A stretch of 64,000 nt of DNA from Bacillota bacterium (GCA_023459875.1 JAEWRY010000004.1:1-64000), one strand, 5' to 3'. Positions 41,679 through 51,183 are shown, numbered from the stretch's first letter. Notes: generated by a model not told the origin, from the sequence alone. Numbers and translations: made by a program.

Positions 41679-42614
41679 TCAGCTCTTCTTCGCGGCCAGA
41701 GCGATCCATCCGTTTTTCTCCAATTTTTGCAGCAGCGCAAAGCCGTTTTTCGCAAGAGCCTCCTCCACTTCGCCGGCGCGGCTCTCTATAATGCCCGAGC
41801 ACAGAAAGATTCCGCCCTCGGTGAGCATACCGGCAGCCGCGGCCGAAAGGGGGATAATCACGTCTGCCACGATGTTTGCGAGCACGAGGGGATAGAGTGT
41901 TTTTGATAGGGCCCCGGTAAGCCGCTCGTCGGTGAGCACGTCCCCGGCCAGCACGGTATAGCGGTCCTTCCCGATGCTGTTTAAAGCGGCGTTTTCATAG
42001 GCCACGCCCACGGCCTTGGGGTCGATATCCACCGCCGTGGCCTCGCTTGCGCCCAGCAACAGGGCGGCGATGGAGAGTATCCCGCTTCCGCAGCCCAGGT
42101 CCAGCACCGGGCCGCCGGGTGCCACGTAACGCTCCAGCGCCTCCAGGCAGAGCTGGGTGGAGGCGTGAGAGCCGGTGCCGAAGGTGAGGCCGGGGTTCAG
42201 GTACAGCGCCGTGCGTCCGGCGGGAACGGGGGTGTCCCGCTCCCATTCGGGAACGATATAGAGCTGCTCGCCCAGTGTCAGGGGCTTATAATATTTCTGC
42301 CAGCTGTAAGCCCAGTCGTCCTCCTTCAAGGGAGTCGCGGTATAAGGTAGGGAAATGCCCTCCAGGGACCGGGCCAGAAGCGCCTTTCCGTCGGAGTCGT
42401 CGGTAACGTAGAATTTTACCCGGCACACGCCCTTCATCCGCTCCAGCAGGTCGTCGTCCACATAGTCCCAATACTGCCGGTTCTGCTCCAGGAAGCGGAG
42501 AAATTCCCCTTCCTCCTCGATGACGAGGCCCGTCATGCCGTTAAAAATGAGTTTGGCGGTCAGGTCGTCCAGCCCGGCCGCCGTTGTCTCAATTGATATT
42601 TCCAGCCAAGTCAT
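41679..42614 (-). CDS. prmA: ribosomal protein L11 methyltransferase
   Basis: A 311-residue SAM-dependent methyltransferase that modifies L11 at several Lys/N-terminal positions. The N-terminal substrate-recognition domain (TWLEISIETTAAGLDDLTAKL) is followed by NPGLTFGTGSHASTQLCLEAL and the SAM site VLDLGCGSGILSIAALLLGA and LANIVADVI. The usual DPG before the FGTG motif is NPG here. It overlaps the degV-like gene by four bases (ATGA). Confidence 0.94.
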   Translation of the reverse strand: MTWLEISIETTAAGLDDLTAKLIFNGMTGLVIEEEGEFLRFLEQNRQYWDYVDDDLLERMKGVCRVKFYVTDDSDGKALLARSLEGISLPYTATPLKEDDWAYSWQKYYKPLTLGEQLYIVPEWERDTPVPAGRTALYLNPGLTFGTGSHASTQLCLEALERYVAPGGPVLDLGCGSGILSIAALLLGASEATAVDIDPKAVGVAYENAALNSIGKDRYTVLAGDVLTDERLTGALSKTLYPLVLANIVADVIIPLSAAAAGMLTEGGIFLCSGIIESRAGEVEEALAKNGFALLQKLEKNGWIALAAKKS

Positions 42615-43483
42615 CGCTTGCTCCCCATAAAAAAGAGGGCGACGGTGCCGGGTCCGCTGTGAGCGCCCACCACGGGCCCCACGTGATTGACATAGACCTT
42701 TTTCACTCCGAAGCGGGCTTCTATGTCGTCCACAACCTTCTGAGCGTCCTCCGGGCAGTCGCCGTGGGAAAGAAAGACAGTCTGATCCCCCTTATTGAGG
42801 GCAGACTCTTCCATGTGGTCCACCAAAGCCTTGAGGGAGGCGGCTCTTCCTCTCGTCTTGCCCATGCTGATAAGACGTCCCGCGTCGTCCACGTGGAGTA
42901 CCGGCTTGATGGAGAGCATGGTGCCCACCAGGGCGGTGGCGGCGGAAACCCGGCCACCCCGCTTGAGAAAGTTGAGATCGTCCACGGTAAACCAGTGGCA
43001 GAGGTTCAGCTTGTGTTCCTCCGTCCAGTCTCTTACCTCTTCGATGCTCCTGCCCTTGCTCCGTTCCTTGCAGGCAAGGTAGACCAGCATCCCCTGTCCC
43101 ATTGAGGCGCAGAGGGTATCGACGGTAAATATTTTTCGCTCGGGATATTTTTCCCGCATCTCGCTCACGGCCACGAAGGAGGACTGGTAGGTGGCCGAGA
43201 GATTGGAGGAAAAGGCCAGAATGAGCACGTCCCTCCCGGAGGAAAGAATAGGTTCCATCGCCTCGCTATAGTCAGCCACGTTCACGGCGGCCGTAGTGGC
43301 CATTTCTCCGTCTCTCAGCATTGCGTAAAATTCTTTGACGGGCATTTCACGGTCGTCGGGGTAATTATGGTAGGTTTTATTCTGAATGGTAAAGGAGAGA
43401 GGGAGAACCTGCACTCCCGCTTCCGCGACCAGCTCGGGTGTGAGATCGGCGGAGGAATCGGTGATGATAACGAAATCAGACAT
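42611..43483 (-). CDS. DegV family fatty-acid-binding protein (FakB-like)
   Basis: A 290-residue DegV protein. Family features: FVIITDSSADLTPELVAEAG, ILAFSSNLSATYQSS (lipid carboxylate contact), and FLSHGDCPEDAQKV near the end. Such proteins (FakB) bind a fatty acid and present it to FakA; the kinase is encoded 8 kb away in this window. AGAAGGGA lies upstream of the ATG at 43483; the open frame continues upstream into DUF1836 without similarity. It precedes prmA with a four-base overlap. Confidence 0.92.
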   Translation of the reverse strand: MSDFVIITDSSADLTPELVAEAGVQVLPLSFTIQNKTYHNYPDDREMPVKEFYAMLRDGEMATTAAVNVADYSEAMEPILSSGRDVLILAFSSNLSATYQSSFVAVSEMREKYPERKIFTVDTLCASMGQGMLVYLACKERSKGRSIEEVRDWTEEHKLNLCHWFTVDDLNFLKRGGRVSAATALVGTMLSIKPVLHVDDAGRLISMGKTRGRAASLKALVDHMEESALNKGDQTVFLSHGDCPEDAQKVVDDIEARFGVKKVYVNHVGPVVGAHSGPGTVALFFMGSKR

Positions 43484-43517
43484 AATTAGTTCCCTTCTGC
43501 GCCGCGGAGCGGCCGTT

Positions 43518-44045
43518 TCATTTCCCCTTTTCCTTTTTGGGGGCAGGGGGTTCGAGAAGCGCAAGCAGACGCGTGCAGGCGAGCCTCGCGGCGTAGCTGT
43601 CCAGCGCCAGTGTGAGCGCAAGGGTGGCGAGCGCCTCTGGCGTCTGCACTTCCTCGTCCAGCCGGTCGGCCGCGCCGGAAAGAGCGCCGTCCAAGACGGT
43701 ACAGAACTCTTCATAGAGGCACTTGGCGTCCCGCCCCTCGCCCAGCGCGGTGAGCAGAGTCTGGATTTCCTTCACCGAGAGCACCTGCTTGAGGGCGGAG
43801 ATGGCGGTGAGGTGGGCCAGATGGTCGCGGGTGTAGTGCTTCCCCTGGGCTCTGGGAAGGAGCTTTTCCTTACTGTAGTTGTTCACCATGGCGGAGGTGA
43901 GCTTTTCCTTCTCGTCGAAGGCGATGAGCTGACGGGGGAGGTAAGAGAGGACCTGGTCCATATACAGATTGATGTCGGGAAGCAAGTCCCATGGAATCGG
44001 GCGTTCCGTCCTGAGTTGCTGCTTGAGCGTATCCAGATGCTCCAT
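43518..44045 (-). CDS. DUF1836 domain protein
   Basis: A 175-residue protein with the DUF1836 core: LPDINLYMDQVLSYLPRQLI, TSAMVNNYSKEKLLPRAQGKHYTRDHLAHL, LKQVLSVKEIQTLL. The domain has a predicted MerR-like helix-turn-helix, so a regulator is suspected, but no target is known. The C-terminus ends in a Pro/Lys/Glu stretch. It sits between mfd and the degV-like gene on the same strand. Confidence 0.87.
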   Translation of the reverse strand: MEHLDTLKQQLRTERPIPWDLLPDINLYMDQVLSYLPRQLIAFDEKEKLTSAMVNNYSKEKLLPRAQGKHYTRDHLAHLTAISALKQVLSVKEIQTLLTALGEGRDAKCLYEEFCTVLDGALSGAADRLDEEVQTPEALATLALTLALDSYAARLACTRLLALLEPPAPKKEKGK

Positions 44046-44115
44046 ATCGCGCCTCCATTTTTCAGTATTCTATCACATATCATTTCTAATTGCAAAGCCA
44101 AAATCCATTGCGCGA

Positions 44116-47100
44116 CTAGTTTTTAGGTGGCATAACGCCGTTATCTGGGGAAGGCCTCTCCGCCGTTCCCTTGGTTTCCGCAAAATCCGCCACCAAGTTT
44201 CTTCCCAGCCTGAGCACGTCCTCTCCCTTTTTAAGGCGCAGCGAGAGGTAGGGCCGCTCACCCGCCGAGTAAAGGAGCCTGCCCCGGTATTTCTCCCTGG
44301 AGCAGAGCGCGGCCACCCGGCGGAACTCCGGAGCGGTCAGGTAGAAATTGAGGTTGTCTCCCTTTTGTGAAATCTCGCTTATGGCGCATTTTGAGGCGTT
44401 TGCCCGGAGAAGGGCCACATCTACCAGCTCGCCCACCGGCTTGGGGGGATCGCCGTAGCGGTCGATGAGCTCGTCGATGAGATCGTCCGCGTCCTCCTGG
44501 CTGCGGATGTGGGCGATGCGCCGGTAGAGGTCCAGCCGCTGCTCGGGGGAGGGGACGTAGTCGTCGGGGATGGATGCCTCCACGTTGAGATCGGCGGAGC
44601 ATTCGGCGGTTCTGGTTGCCGTCTCGCCACGCTCCTCCAGTACCGCCTCCTCCAGGAGCTTGAGATACATGTCGTAGCCCACGCTCATAAGGAACCCTGA
44701 CTGCTCGGGGCCAAGCACATTTCCGGCGCCCCGAATCTCCAGGTCCCGCATGGCGATTTTAAAGCCCGCGCCGAAGGCCGCGAAGTCCCGGATGGCCGCG
44801 AGCCGCTTGGCGGCTACCTCGGAGAGCGCCTTGCCCGTCCGGAAGGTCATATACGCGTATGCCCGCCGGGAGGAACGCCCCACCCGGCCGCGGATCTGAT
44901 GGAGCTGGGAGAGACCCAGCCGGTCCGCATCCTCAATGATGAGGGTGTTCACGTTCGACAGGTCGATGCCGGCCTCGATGATGGTGGTGCACACCAGCAC
45001 GTCCACCTCTCCGTCGGTCATGGCGCTCATGACCCGGCCCAGCTCCTCCTGGTTCATCTTGCCGTGGGCCACCGCCACCCGCACATCCCCGCCCAGCGTA
45101 TCCTCGATGCGCTTGGCGGCGCGGTAGATGGTTTCCACCCGGTTGTGGAGGTAGTAGACCTGGCCGTGCCGCTCCAGCTCCCGCTGCATGGCGGCGGCCA
45201 GAATCCCCCAGTCGTGTTCCAGCACATAGGTCTGCACCGGCTGCCTGCCCACGGGCGGCTCCTCCAGGACCGACATGTCGCGGATACCGGAAAGAGCCAT
45301 GTTGAGGGTGCGAGGGATGGGCGTTGCCGACAGGGTGAGAACGTCAACCTGGCGGGCGATTTCTTTGAGCCGTTCCTTCTGAGTGACCCCGAAGCGCTGT
45401 TCCTCATCCACCACAAGAAGGCCAAGGTCCCGGAAGACCAGGTCCTTCTGAAGAAGCCTGTGGGTGCCGATGAGAAGGTCGATGGAGCCGTCGGCGAGCT
45501 TCCGGAGCGTCTCCTTAATCTGAGCGCTGTTGCGGAAGCGGCTCACCACGTCCACCTCCACCGGAAAACCGGAGAACCGCTCCAGCGCGGTGAGATAGTG
45601 CTGTCTTGCCAGTACTGTGGTGGGAACCAGAATGGCAGCCTGTTTATGATCCAGGATGCATTTCATGACCGCCCGGAAGGCCACCTCGGTCTTTCCGTAT
45701 CCCACGTCCCCGCAGAGCAGACGGTCCATGGGAAGGGACTTCTCCATGTCCTCCTTGACCTCGGAGATGCACCGCAGCTGGTCGTCGGTCTCGGCGTATT
45801 CAAAGTCATCTTCAAACTCCCGCTGGAGAGCGGAGTCGGGGGAAAAGGCGAAGCCGGGACGCTTCTGGCGTTCGGCATAAAGCAAAATAAGGCCTTTGGC
45901 AAGCTCCTTGGCTGCTTTTTTTGCCCGGCTCTTGGTTTTTTCCCACTCCATTCCGCCGAGCTTGGAGAGCTTTTTAACACTGACGTCTTCTCCGCTGCCG
46001 ATATATTTGGAGATGAGGTCCAGCTGGGTGGCGGGGACATAGAGGGCGTCGGCTCCCGCGTAGTGGAGCTTCACATAGTCCTTCTCCACGCCGTCCACCG
46101 TCATCTTGACCATGCCCACGAACCGGCCGATGCCGTGGTGCTCGTGAACCACCAGATCCCCGTTTGTGAGGTCGGTGTAGCTCTCCAGCTTCTGGCGGCT
46201 GGTGGTGGCAGCACGCTTTTTGTGGGGGCGGACGCGGTCTCCCTCGCCCTCGGTGAGCACAGCCAGCTTAGCGTCCGGGTATTCCAGACCGGCGGAGAGA
46301 CCTCCCACGGCGATGACGATTTTGCCTGCCGCGGGCAGCTCATGGAGCTTAAAATCCACCGCCGAGCGAACCTTGCGCTCCCTGAGAAGGGTCTGGAGGT
46401 TCAGCGCGCTGCGCTCGCTGGGCGCCAGAACAACAGTGCCGAAATCGGCGGTCTGGTAGCTGATGAGATCGACGCATGCGGCTTCCAGATTGTTCCCGTA
46501 GGCGGGCAATTGCCTCGCCTGAACGGGAATCAGGGTGCGGGGAGGAAGAGGCCACGCGGTAGTGATAAAAGAATCCAGCCACACAAGGGGCCAATCGTCC
46601 AGGGCGGAGAGCAGCTCATCCAGCGAACGGGCAAAGACCGCGTGTTTCCCGGGAATCGCCTGGGTCTCAATGAGAACCTTCACATCCTCCTCCAGCTGCC
46701 ACTGATATGCCCTTGCCCGCTCTGAAACCCGGGAGCTCTCGGAGAAGAGCACCACCGCGTCGGGGGGCAGATAATCCGCCGCCGTGGCCATACGGGGGTA
46801 AGCCGCACTCAGAGCCAGGTCCCCCGCGGGGCAGTCCTTGGCGGAAGAGTAAGCCGTGAGGACCTCGGTGGCCGGAAGGATGGCGGCGGCGTCCAGCTGG
46901 GCCACCCTGCGCTGGGTGGATACCTGAAAGGAGCCCATGGTGTCTATCTCGTCCCCCCAGAATTCCGCCCGCACGGGCAACTCGCTCCCGGGGGAAAAAA
47001 CGTCCAGAATTCCGCCCCGCAGGGCAAACTGCCCCATGCCCTCCACCTGGTCGCAACGGGCATAACCCAGCTTTGTGAGTTTGTCCGCCAGCTCGGCCAG

Positions 47101-47544
47101 GTCATAGGCGACGCCCGTGGTGAGGGAAAAACAGATTTGCCCGAAGAGTTCCTTTGGCAGGGTGCGCTGCAGCAGCGCCTCCACCGTGGCCGTTACCACC
47201 CCGATTTTCCCCTCGGACATGATGTGCAGCATGGAAAGCCGCCGGTGCTCCCACTCTCGGGAGACCGTGGCGGCCGGGTGAAAGGTGAATTCCCTGGCGC
47301 CCAGGAAGCCCACGCTTTCTCCGGAAAAGGCCTCGATATCCCGCGCCAGCCGGCTGCTCTCGTTCTCGTCGGCGCATACCAGCACCACCGGCCGTCCCGT
47401 GTCCCGCCGCAGCCCGGCTGCAAAATGGGCCCGATGGACGGCGGACAAGCCGGAAACCGCCGCGGGCACGGCCCCGTTATCAAGGGCGGCAAGCAGACGG
47501 CGGTAAGAAGGCAGGGAGCCGAGAAGATCGGTCAATAAATTCAT
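44116..47544 (-). CDS. mfd: transcription-repair coupling factor
   Basis: A 1142-residue Mfd that displaces stalled RNA polymerase and recruits UvrA. The UvrB-homology N-terminal domains (for example FREFTFHPAATVSREWEHRR-like region), the RNA polymerase-interacting domain (GDLVVHEHHGIGRFVGM, KLHYAGADALYVP), the RecG-like motor with GDVGYGKTEVAFRA and DEEQRFGV, and the C-terminal D7 domain (DYVPSPEQRLDLYRRI) are all recognisable. GGAGAG precedes the ATG at 47544. It follows pth, as in many Firmicutes. Confidence 0.96.
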   Translation of the reverse strand: MNLLTDLLGSLPSYRRLLAALDNGAVPAAVSGLSAVHRAHFAAGLRRDTGRPVVLVCADENESSRLARDIEAFSGESVGFLGAREFTFHPAATVSREWEHRRLSMLHIMSEGKIGVVTATVEALLQRTLPKELFGQICFSLTTGVAYDLAELADKLTKLGYARCDQVEGMGQFALRGGILDVFSPGSELPVRAEFWGDEIDTMGSFQVSTQRRVAQLDAAAILPATEVLTAYSSAKDCPAGDLALSAAYPRMATAADYLPPDAVVLFSESSRVSERARAYQWQLEEDVKVLIETQAIPGKHAVFARSLDELLSALDDWPLVWLDSFITTAWPLPPRTLIPVQARQLPAYGNNLEAACVDLISYQTADFGTVVLAPSERSALNLQTLLRERKVRSAVDFKLHELPAAGKIVIAVGGLSAGLEYPDAKLAVLTEGEGDRVRPHKKRAATTSRQKLESYTDLTNGDLVVHEHHGIGRFVGMVKMTVDGVEKDYVKLHYAGADALYVPATQLDLISKYIGSGEDVSVKKLSKLGGMEWEKTKSRAKKAAKELAKGLILLYAERQKRPGFAFSPDSALQREFEDDFEYAETDDQLRCISEVKEDMEKSLPMDRLLCGDVGYGKTEVAFRAVMKCILDHKQAAILVPTTVLARQHYLTALERFSGFPVEVDVVSRFRNSAQIKETLRKLADGSIDLLIGTHRLLQKDLVFRDLGLLVVDEEQRFGVTQKERLKEIARQVDVLTLSATPIPRTLNMALSGIRDMSVLEEPPVGRQPVQTYVLEHDWGILAAAMQRELERHGQVYYLHNRVETIYRAAKRIEDTLGGDVRVAVAHGKMNQEELGRVMSAMTDGEVDVLVCTTIIEAGIDLSNVNTLIIEDADRLGLSQLHQIRGRVGRSSRRAYAYMTFRTGKALSEVAAKRLAAIRDFAAFGAGFKIAMRDLEIRGAGNVLGPEQSGFLMSVGYDMYLKLLEEAVLEERGETATRTAECSADLNVEASIPDDYVPSPEQRLDLYRRIAHIRSQEDADDLIDELIDRYGDPPKPVGELVDVALLRANASKCAISEISQKGDNLNFYLTAPEFRRVAALCSREKYRGRLLYSAGERPYLSLRLKKGEDVLRLGRNLVADFAETKGTAERPSPDNGVMPPKN

Positions 47545-47594
47545 AGCGCTCTCCAAATGTAAAAAAATGGAAGGTATAGCTGCAAACAGAGATG

Positions 47595-47618
47595 CTCCCC
47601 CGGTGAAAACCGCGGGAG
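47595..47618. terminator. hairpin between pth and mfd
   Basis: CTCCC-C-CGGT and ACCG-C-GGGAG pair around a GAAA loop with one mismatch. No T-run follows, so processing or weak termination is as likely. Confidence 0.35.
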
Positions 47619-47662
47619 GGATCATTTTCATATACGATGATGATGCAGAAATGCGCGGCAGA

Positions 47663-48253
47663 CTAGTTGAATTTACCCATGGCCTTTTCGACGCCCTCAG
47701 AGAGAATGCACTCCACCCCGTCGGCCGCCCGGAGGACGGAAGCGGTTATCAGTTTGTTATCCTCGGGAGTAAAGGAAGAGAGGACCCAGTCTGCCAGGTC
47801 GAAATCCGGGTGTGGCTTGCTCCCCACCCCCACCTTCAGACGGGGAAATTCCTCGGTGCCCAGACGGGCGATGATGCTCTTGAGGCCGTTGTGACCACCA
47901 GCGCTCCCCTCCCGGCGCACGCGGATTTTACCCAGGGGCAGGGAAATATCGTCGCACACCACCAGCACATGGGACGCCTCGAGCTTATAAAACCGGGCGG
48001 CTTCGCCCACCGCCTCGCCGGAGAGGTTCATATAGGTCACGGGCTTCATGAGCAGCGCCTTAGCCCCCCCTACCGTGGCCTGAGCGGTGAGGGCGCGGAA
48101 ACGGAGACGCTGGATGGATGCGCGCTGCCGTCCGGCCAGCTCGTCGCCCACCCGGAAGCCCACATTGTGACGGGTATTTTCATATTTGTCTCCGGGATTC
48201 CCCAGAAAAACCAGCAGCCAGTCGGTGCCGCCGCGCTGCCTCCCAAAAAACAT
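47663..48253 (-). CDS. pth: peptidyl-tRNA hydrolase
   Basis: A 196-residue Pth that frees tRNA from peptidyl-tRNA dropped off the ribosome. The catalytic His is in YENTRHNVGFR; other signatures are KPVTYMNLSGEAV, VVCDDISLPLGKIR (Asp) and GSAGGHNGLKSII. About 10 residues precede the usual start of the fold. Order prs-pth-mfd on one strand is typical of Firmicutes, though a terminator-like hairpin separates prs and pth here. Confidence 0.96.
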   Translation of the reverse strand: MFFGRQRGGTDWLLVFLGNPGDKYENTRHNVGFRVGDELAGRQRASIQRLRFRALTAQATVGGAKALLMKPVTYMNLSGEAVGEAARFYKLEASHVLVVCDDISLPLGKIRVRREGSAGGHNGLKSIIARLGTEEFPRLKVGVGSKPHPDFDLADWVLSSFTPEDNKLITASVLRAADGVECILSEGVEKAMGKFN

Positions 48254-48303
48254 ATGTCACCTCATGTAAAAATCATGCCGCTTACCGGCTCAAAAAATGA
48301 AAG

Positions 48304-48335
48304 CCGCGGGGCGAAGCGCCGCTTTCGCCCCGCGG
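48304..48335 (-). terminator. hairpin between prs and pth
   Basis: A 12-bp perfect GC-rich stem (48304-48315, 48324-48335). The minus-strand tail is TTTCATTTTTT, so it can terminate prs transcripts. Confidence 0.75.
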
Positions 48336-48352
48336 TCTGTCTTCCGGAGTGC

Positions 48353-49315
48353 TCAGCTGAAGAGCCTGGAAACGGACACCTCGTGGTAGATATACTCAAT
48401 GGCCTCGGCAAACATATTGGCCACGGAAAGGTACTTGATTTTGCTGCAGGCTACGGTGTCGGTACGGCGGGGAATGGTGTCAAGAAAGACGATTTCCTTG
48501 ATGACGCTGTTTTCAATGCGCTCCACAGCCGGGCCGGAGAGGACGCCGTGGCTGGCGCAGGCGTATACCTCCGTCGCGCCGCCCAGATCGACCAGTGCCT
48601 TGGCTGCGCCGCACAGGGAGCCGCCGGTGTCCACCATATCGTCGAAGAGGATAACGCGCTTGTCCCTCACGTCGCCGATAATATTCATGACCTCGGAAGA
48701 GTTGGCCTTCTGGCGGCGTTTGTCTACGATGGCGAGACCCATGCCCAGCTTCTGGGCGAAGGTACGCGCCCGGGAGACCGAGCCAACGTCCGGGGAGACG
48801 ACGACCGTGTTGTCGTGGTCGGATGCGAAGCGATTGGTGAAGTACTCGGCGAAAATAGGATTGCCCAGGAGATTGTCTACCGGGATATCAAAGAAGCCCT
48901 GGATCTGGGAGGCGTGAAGGTCCATGGTGAGGACCCGGTCGGCGCCCGCCCTGGTGATGAGGTTGGCTACCAGCTTTGCGGAAATGGGATCGCGGGGCTT
49001 GGCCTTACGGTCCTGCCGGGCATAGCCGAAGTAAGGGATCACAGCGGTGATCCGGCCGGCGGAAGCGCGCTTAAAGGCGTCAATCATGATGAGCATTTCC
49101 ATAAGATTGTCGTTCACGGGGGAGGAGGTGGACTGAACCACGAACACATCGGAACCGCGCACCGTTTCATAAATGGAGACAAAGCTTTCTCCGTCGGAGA
49201 AAGTGCCGACTTCCGCATTGCCGAGAGAAAGTCCCAGCTCTTTGCAGATGTCGCCCGCCAAAGGTCGGTTGGAGTTACCAGAGAATATTTTGATATCCTT
49301 GCCGTGTGCAATCAT
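48353..49315 (-). CDS. prs: ribose-phosphate pyrophosphokinase
   Basis: A 320-residue PRPP synthase. ATP loop and catalytic segments are present: FSGNSNRPLAGDICKELG, PYFGYARQDRKAKPRDPISAK, and the ribose-5-phosphate loop DDMVDTGGSLCGAA, which differs from the usual DDMIDTAGT. It feeds purine, pyrimidine, His and Trp synthesis. It follows the GlmU-type gene by 39 bases in the same direction, echoing the glmU-prs order of Bacillus. Confidence 0.96.
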   Translation of the reverse strand: MIAHGKDIKIFSGNSNRPLAGDICKELGLSLGNAEVGTFSDGESFVSIYETVRGSDVFVVQSTSSPVNDNLMEMLIMIDAFKRASAGRITAVIPYFGYARQDRKAKPRDPISAKLVANLITRAGADRVLTMDLHASQIQGFFDIPVDNLLGNPIFAEYFTNRFASDHDNTVVVSPDVGSVSRARTFAQKLGMGLAIVDKRRQKANSSEVMNIIGDVRDKRVILFDDMVDTGGSLCGAAKALVDLGGATEVYACASHGVLSGPAVERIENSVIKEIVFLDTIPRRTDTVACSKIKYLSVANMFAEAIEYIYHEVSVSRLFS

Positions 49316-49354
49316 TTTGCATCCATTCCTCTCAGCATCGTCAAATATGTAAAT

Positions 49355-50032
49355 TTATTTTTTCTTGTGAGTCAGGCGGCGCACGGCGGCCCACTGGAGC
49401 TTGATGGTCTGGCGCGCGCGGGCAATGGCGAGGCTGTCGGGCGGAACGTCGTCGGTCACCGTGGAGCCTGCTGCGATATAGGCGCCCGCGCCCACATGGA
49501 CCGGGGCGATGAGGTTGGTATTGCAGCCCACGAAGACCCCGTCATCCACCACAGTGCGAAATTTAGCGGCCCCGTCATAGTTTACCGTGACGGTGCCGCA
49601 GCCTAAGTTTACATTTTTTCCTATGTCGGAATCCCCCACATAGGTGAGGTGAGAGATTTTCGTACTGTCCCCGATGGTGGAGTTTTTCACCTCCACAAAA
49701 TCGCCTACCTTGGTGTCCGCGCCTATGTGACTGTCGGGGCGGAGGTAGGCGAACGGACCGAGCTTGGCGTTGACGCCGATGGTGCTTTCGTTGCACTGGG
49801 AGGCGTTCACCACCGCGCCGTCTTCCACAACGCAGTCGCGGATCATGGAGTTGGGGCCGATCTCGCAGTTTTTTCCGATGACGGTCTTCCCCCGCAGGAT
49901 TGTGCCGGGGAGAATCACGGTTCCCGCGCCGACAACGACAGTTGCCTCCGCATAGACCGAGGAAGGATCAGGCATAATGACCCCTCCCGCGGCAAAACGT
50001 GCTCTGGATTCTTCCAGTTCCAAACTGTTCAT
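49355..50032 (-). CDS. stand-alone GlmU-type acetyltransferase (left-handed beta-helix)
   Basis: A 225-residue protein matching only the C-terminal half of GlmU, the glucosamine-1-phosphate N-acetyltransferase. It begins exactly at the domain linker (SRARFAAGGVIMPDPSSVYA) and continues as hexapeptide repeats (IGKNCEIGPNSMIRDCVVED) to the catalytic His in ISHLTYVGDSDIG and the end YIAAGSTVTDDVPPDSLAIAR. No nucleotidyltransferase domain is encoded upstream: only 238 AT-rich bases with a promoter. AAGGAGG is 12 bases before the ATG. Position before prs supports a GlmU origin. Confidence 0.85.
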   Translation of the reverse strand: MNSLELEESRARFAAGGVIMPDPSSVYAEATVVVGAGTVILPGTILRGKTVIGKNCEIGPNSMIRDCVVEDGAVVNASQCNESTIGVNAKLGPFAYLRPDSHIGADTKVGDFVEVKNSTIGDSTKISHLTYVGDSDIGKNVNLGCGTVTVNYDGAAKFRTVVDDGVFVGCNTNLIAPVHVGAGAYIAAGSTVTDDVPPDSLAIARARQTIKLQWAAVRRLTHKKK

Positions 50033-50158
50033 ATAATATAAGCGCCTCCTTCGGCGGGTGATGCGGCGGCCATAAGGCTGCGCCTGAGCTGTTAATTTTT
50101 TAACGTTCAAAGTTCTGCAAAAAGTCCATTCTATCTTCAACATAATATTCTATAAAAT

Positions 50159-50186
50159 ATTATATCAAAATATTTAAGTTTTTGAA
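50159..50186 (-). promoter_or_regulatory. promoter upstream of GlmU-type gene and prs
   Basis: Minus-strand TTCAAA (50181-50186) and TATAAT (50159-50164), spacer 16, in AT-rich DNA. The rest of 50033-50269 holds no gene. Confidence 0.55.
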
Positions 50187-50269
50187 CCCATTAATGCAAA
50201 AAACATGAATAAAAAAATGCGTAAAACACGTTCCTTACCGTGCGGATTTAACAGAACGGATGCACTATT

Positions 50270-50512
50270 TTACAGAAGTTCCCGGTACATAGCCGGAGCG
50301 TCGGCTTTTCCCACATTGTCGGCGACCTCGGCCACTTCCACTTTAACCGTGCGCTCGCCAAAGCGAAGTTCCAGAATATCGCCGGCTTTTACGTTATAGG
50401 AGGCCTTTACCGTGTGCCCGTTCGCAGCGACCCGTCCGTTGTCGCAGGCCTCGCTTGCCACAGTGCGTCTCTTGATGAGACGGGAGACCTTAAGCCATTT
50501 ATCCAGCCGCAT
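50270..50512 (-). CDS. rqcP: S4-domain RNA-binding protein RqcP
   Basis: An 80-residue single-S4-domain protein (YabO/RqcP). RLDKWLKVSRLIKRRTVASEACDNGRVAANGH is the S4 fold. RqcP works with RqcH in adding C-terminal alanine tails to stalled nascent chains on split ribosomes. Its usual neighbours (mazG, hup) are not here. RqcH is not in the window. Confidence 0.88.
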   Translation of the reverse strand: MRLDKWLKVSRLIKRRTVASEACDNGRVAANGHTVKASYNVKAGDILELRFGERTVKVEVAEVADNVGKADAPAMYRELL

Positions 50513-50598
50513 GACGCAAAACCCTCATTTCTAACAAGGAGAATGGGAGAGAACAAACAAGAATCCGCTGGGTATTCTGAATGCTGATGAGATCATAA

Positions 50599-51183
50599 TT
50601 ACTCGATACCGCCAAAATCTCCGATGGGCAGGAGAATAAAAAGCGCGTGTCCAAGGACGTACCGTGTATCCACAGTGCCAAGGCGGAAATCACGGCTGTC
50701 GGAGGAATGATTGCGGTTGTCCCCCATCACATAGATGGAGCCTTCCGGCACCGTCACCTCCAGATTGGTCTTGAATGGGTCTCCGGTGTCGTACATGGGT
50801 TCTCCCAGGTAGGGTTCATCCAGCGGCACACCGTCCACGTAGACCTTTCCCGCATCCTGGTCGACCTTAACGGTCTGCCCGCCCACGGCGATCACCCGCT
50901 TCACGATGGGCTGGGTAACCGAGGCGAACTCTTTGGTCAGCACCACGATATCCCCCTGCTTCGGCGTATAGCCGACACTGCGCAGAAGGATAAGGTCGCG
51001 GTCGTGAAGGGTGGGGAGCATGGAACTGCCGTCCACTCCGATGATGCGGCCGACCAGCGTAAAAATAAGGATCAGACTGACTAAGGCCATGACCAGGGCC
51101 TGAAGCCAGAAATAGATGCTTACCTTGACAGACTCGCTTCCGGAGAGATTTTCTTCCGTCTCATTGATCGTTTCCTTTGACAT
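50599..51183 (-). CDS. lepB: signal peptidase I
   Basis: A 194-residue type I signal peptidase. One membrane helix (residues 24-46) precedes the catalytic domain with Ser54 in VDGSSMLPTL and Lys95 in IVKRVIAVGG; box D VPEGSIYVMGDNRNHSSDSR is intact. An N-terminal cytosolic stretch rich in Glu and Thr is slightly longer than in SipS. Its promoter lies 40-70 bases upstream. Confidence 0.95.
   Translation of the reverse strand: MSKETINETEENLSGSESVKVSIYFWLQALVMALVSLILIFTLVGRIIGVDGSSMLPTLHDRDLILLRSVGYTPKQGDIVVLTKEFASVTQPIVKRVIAVGGQTVKVDQDAGKVYVDGVPLDEPYLGEPMYDTGDPFKTNLEVTVPEGSIYVMGDNRNHSSDSRDFRLGTVDTRYVLGHALFILLPIGDFGGIE

Noticed and set aside
44899..46725. 608-residue plus-strand frame inside mfd
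   Set aside because: Antisense to the motor and interaction domains of mfd; composition is a mirror of those codons.
47567..49606. 679-residue plus-strand frame across pth and prs
   Set aside because: It crosses two conserved genes and their terminator on the other strand and shows no recognisable domain.
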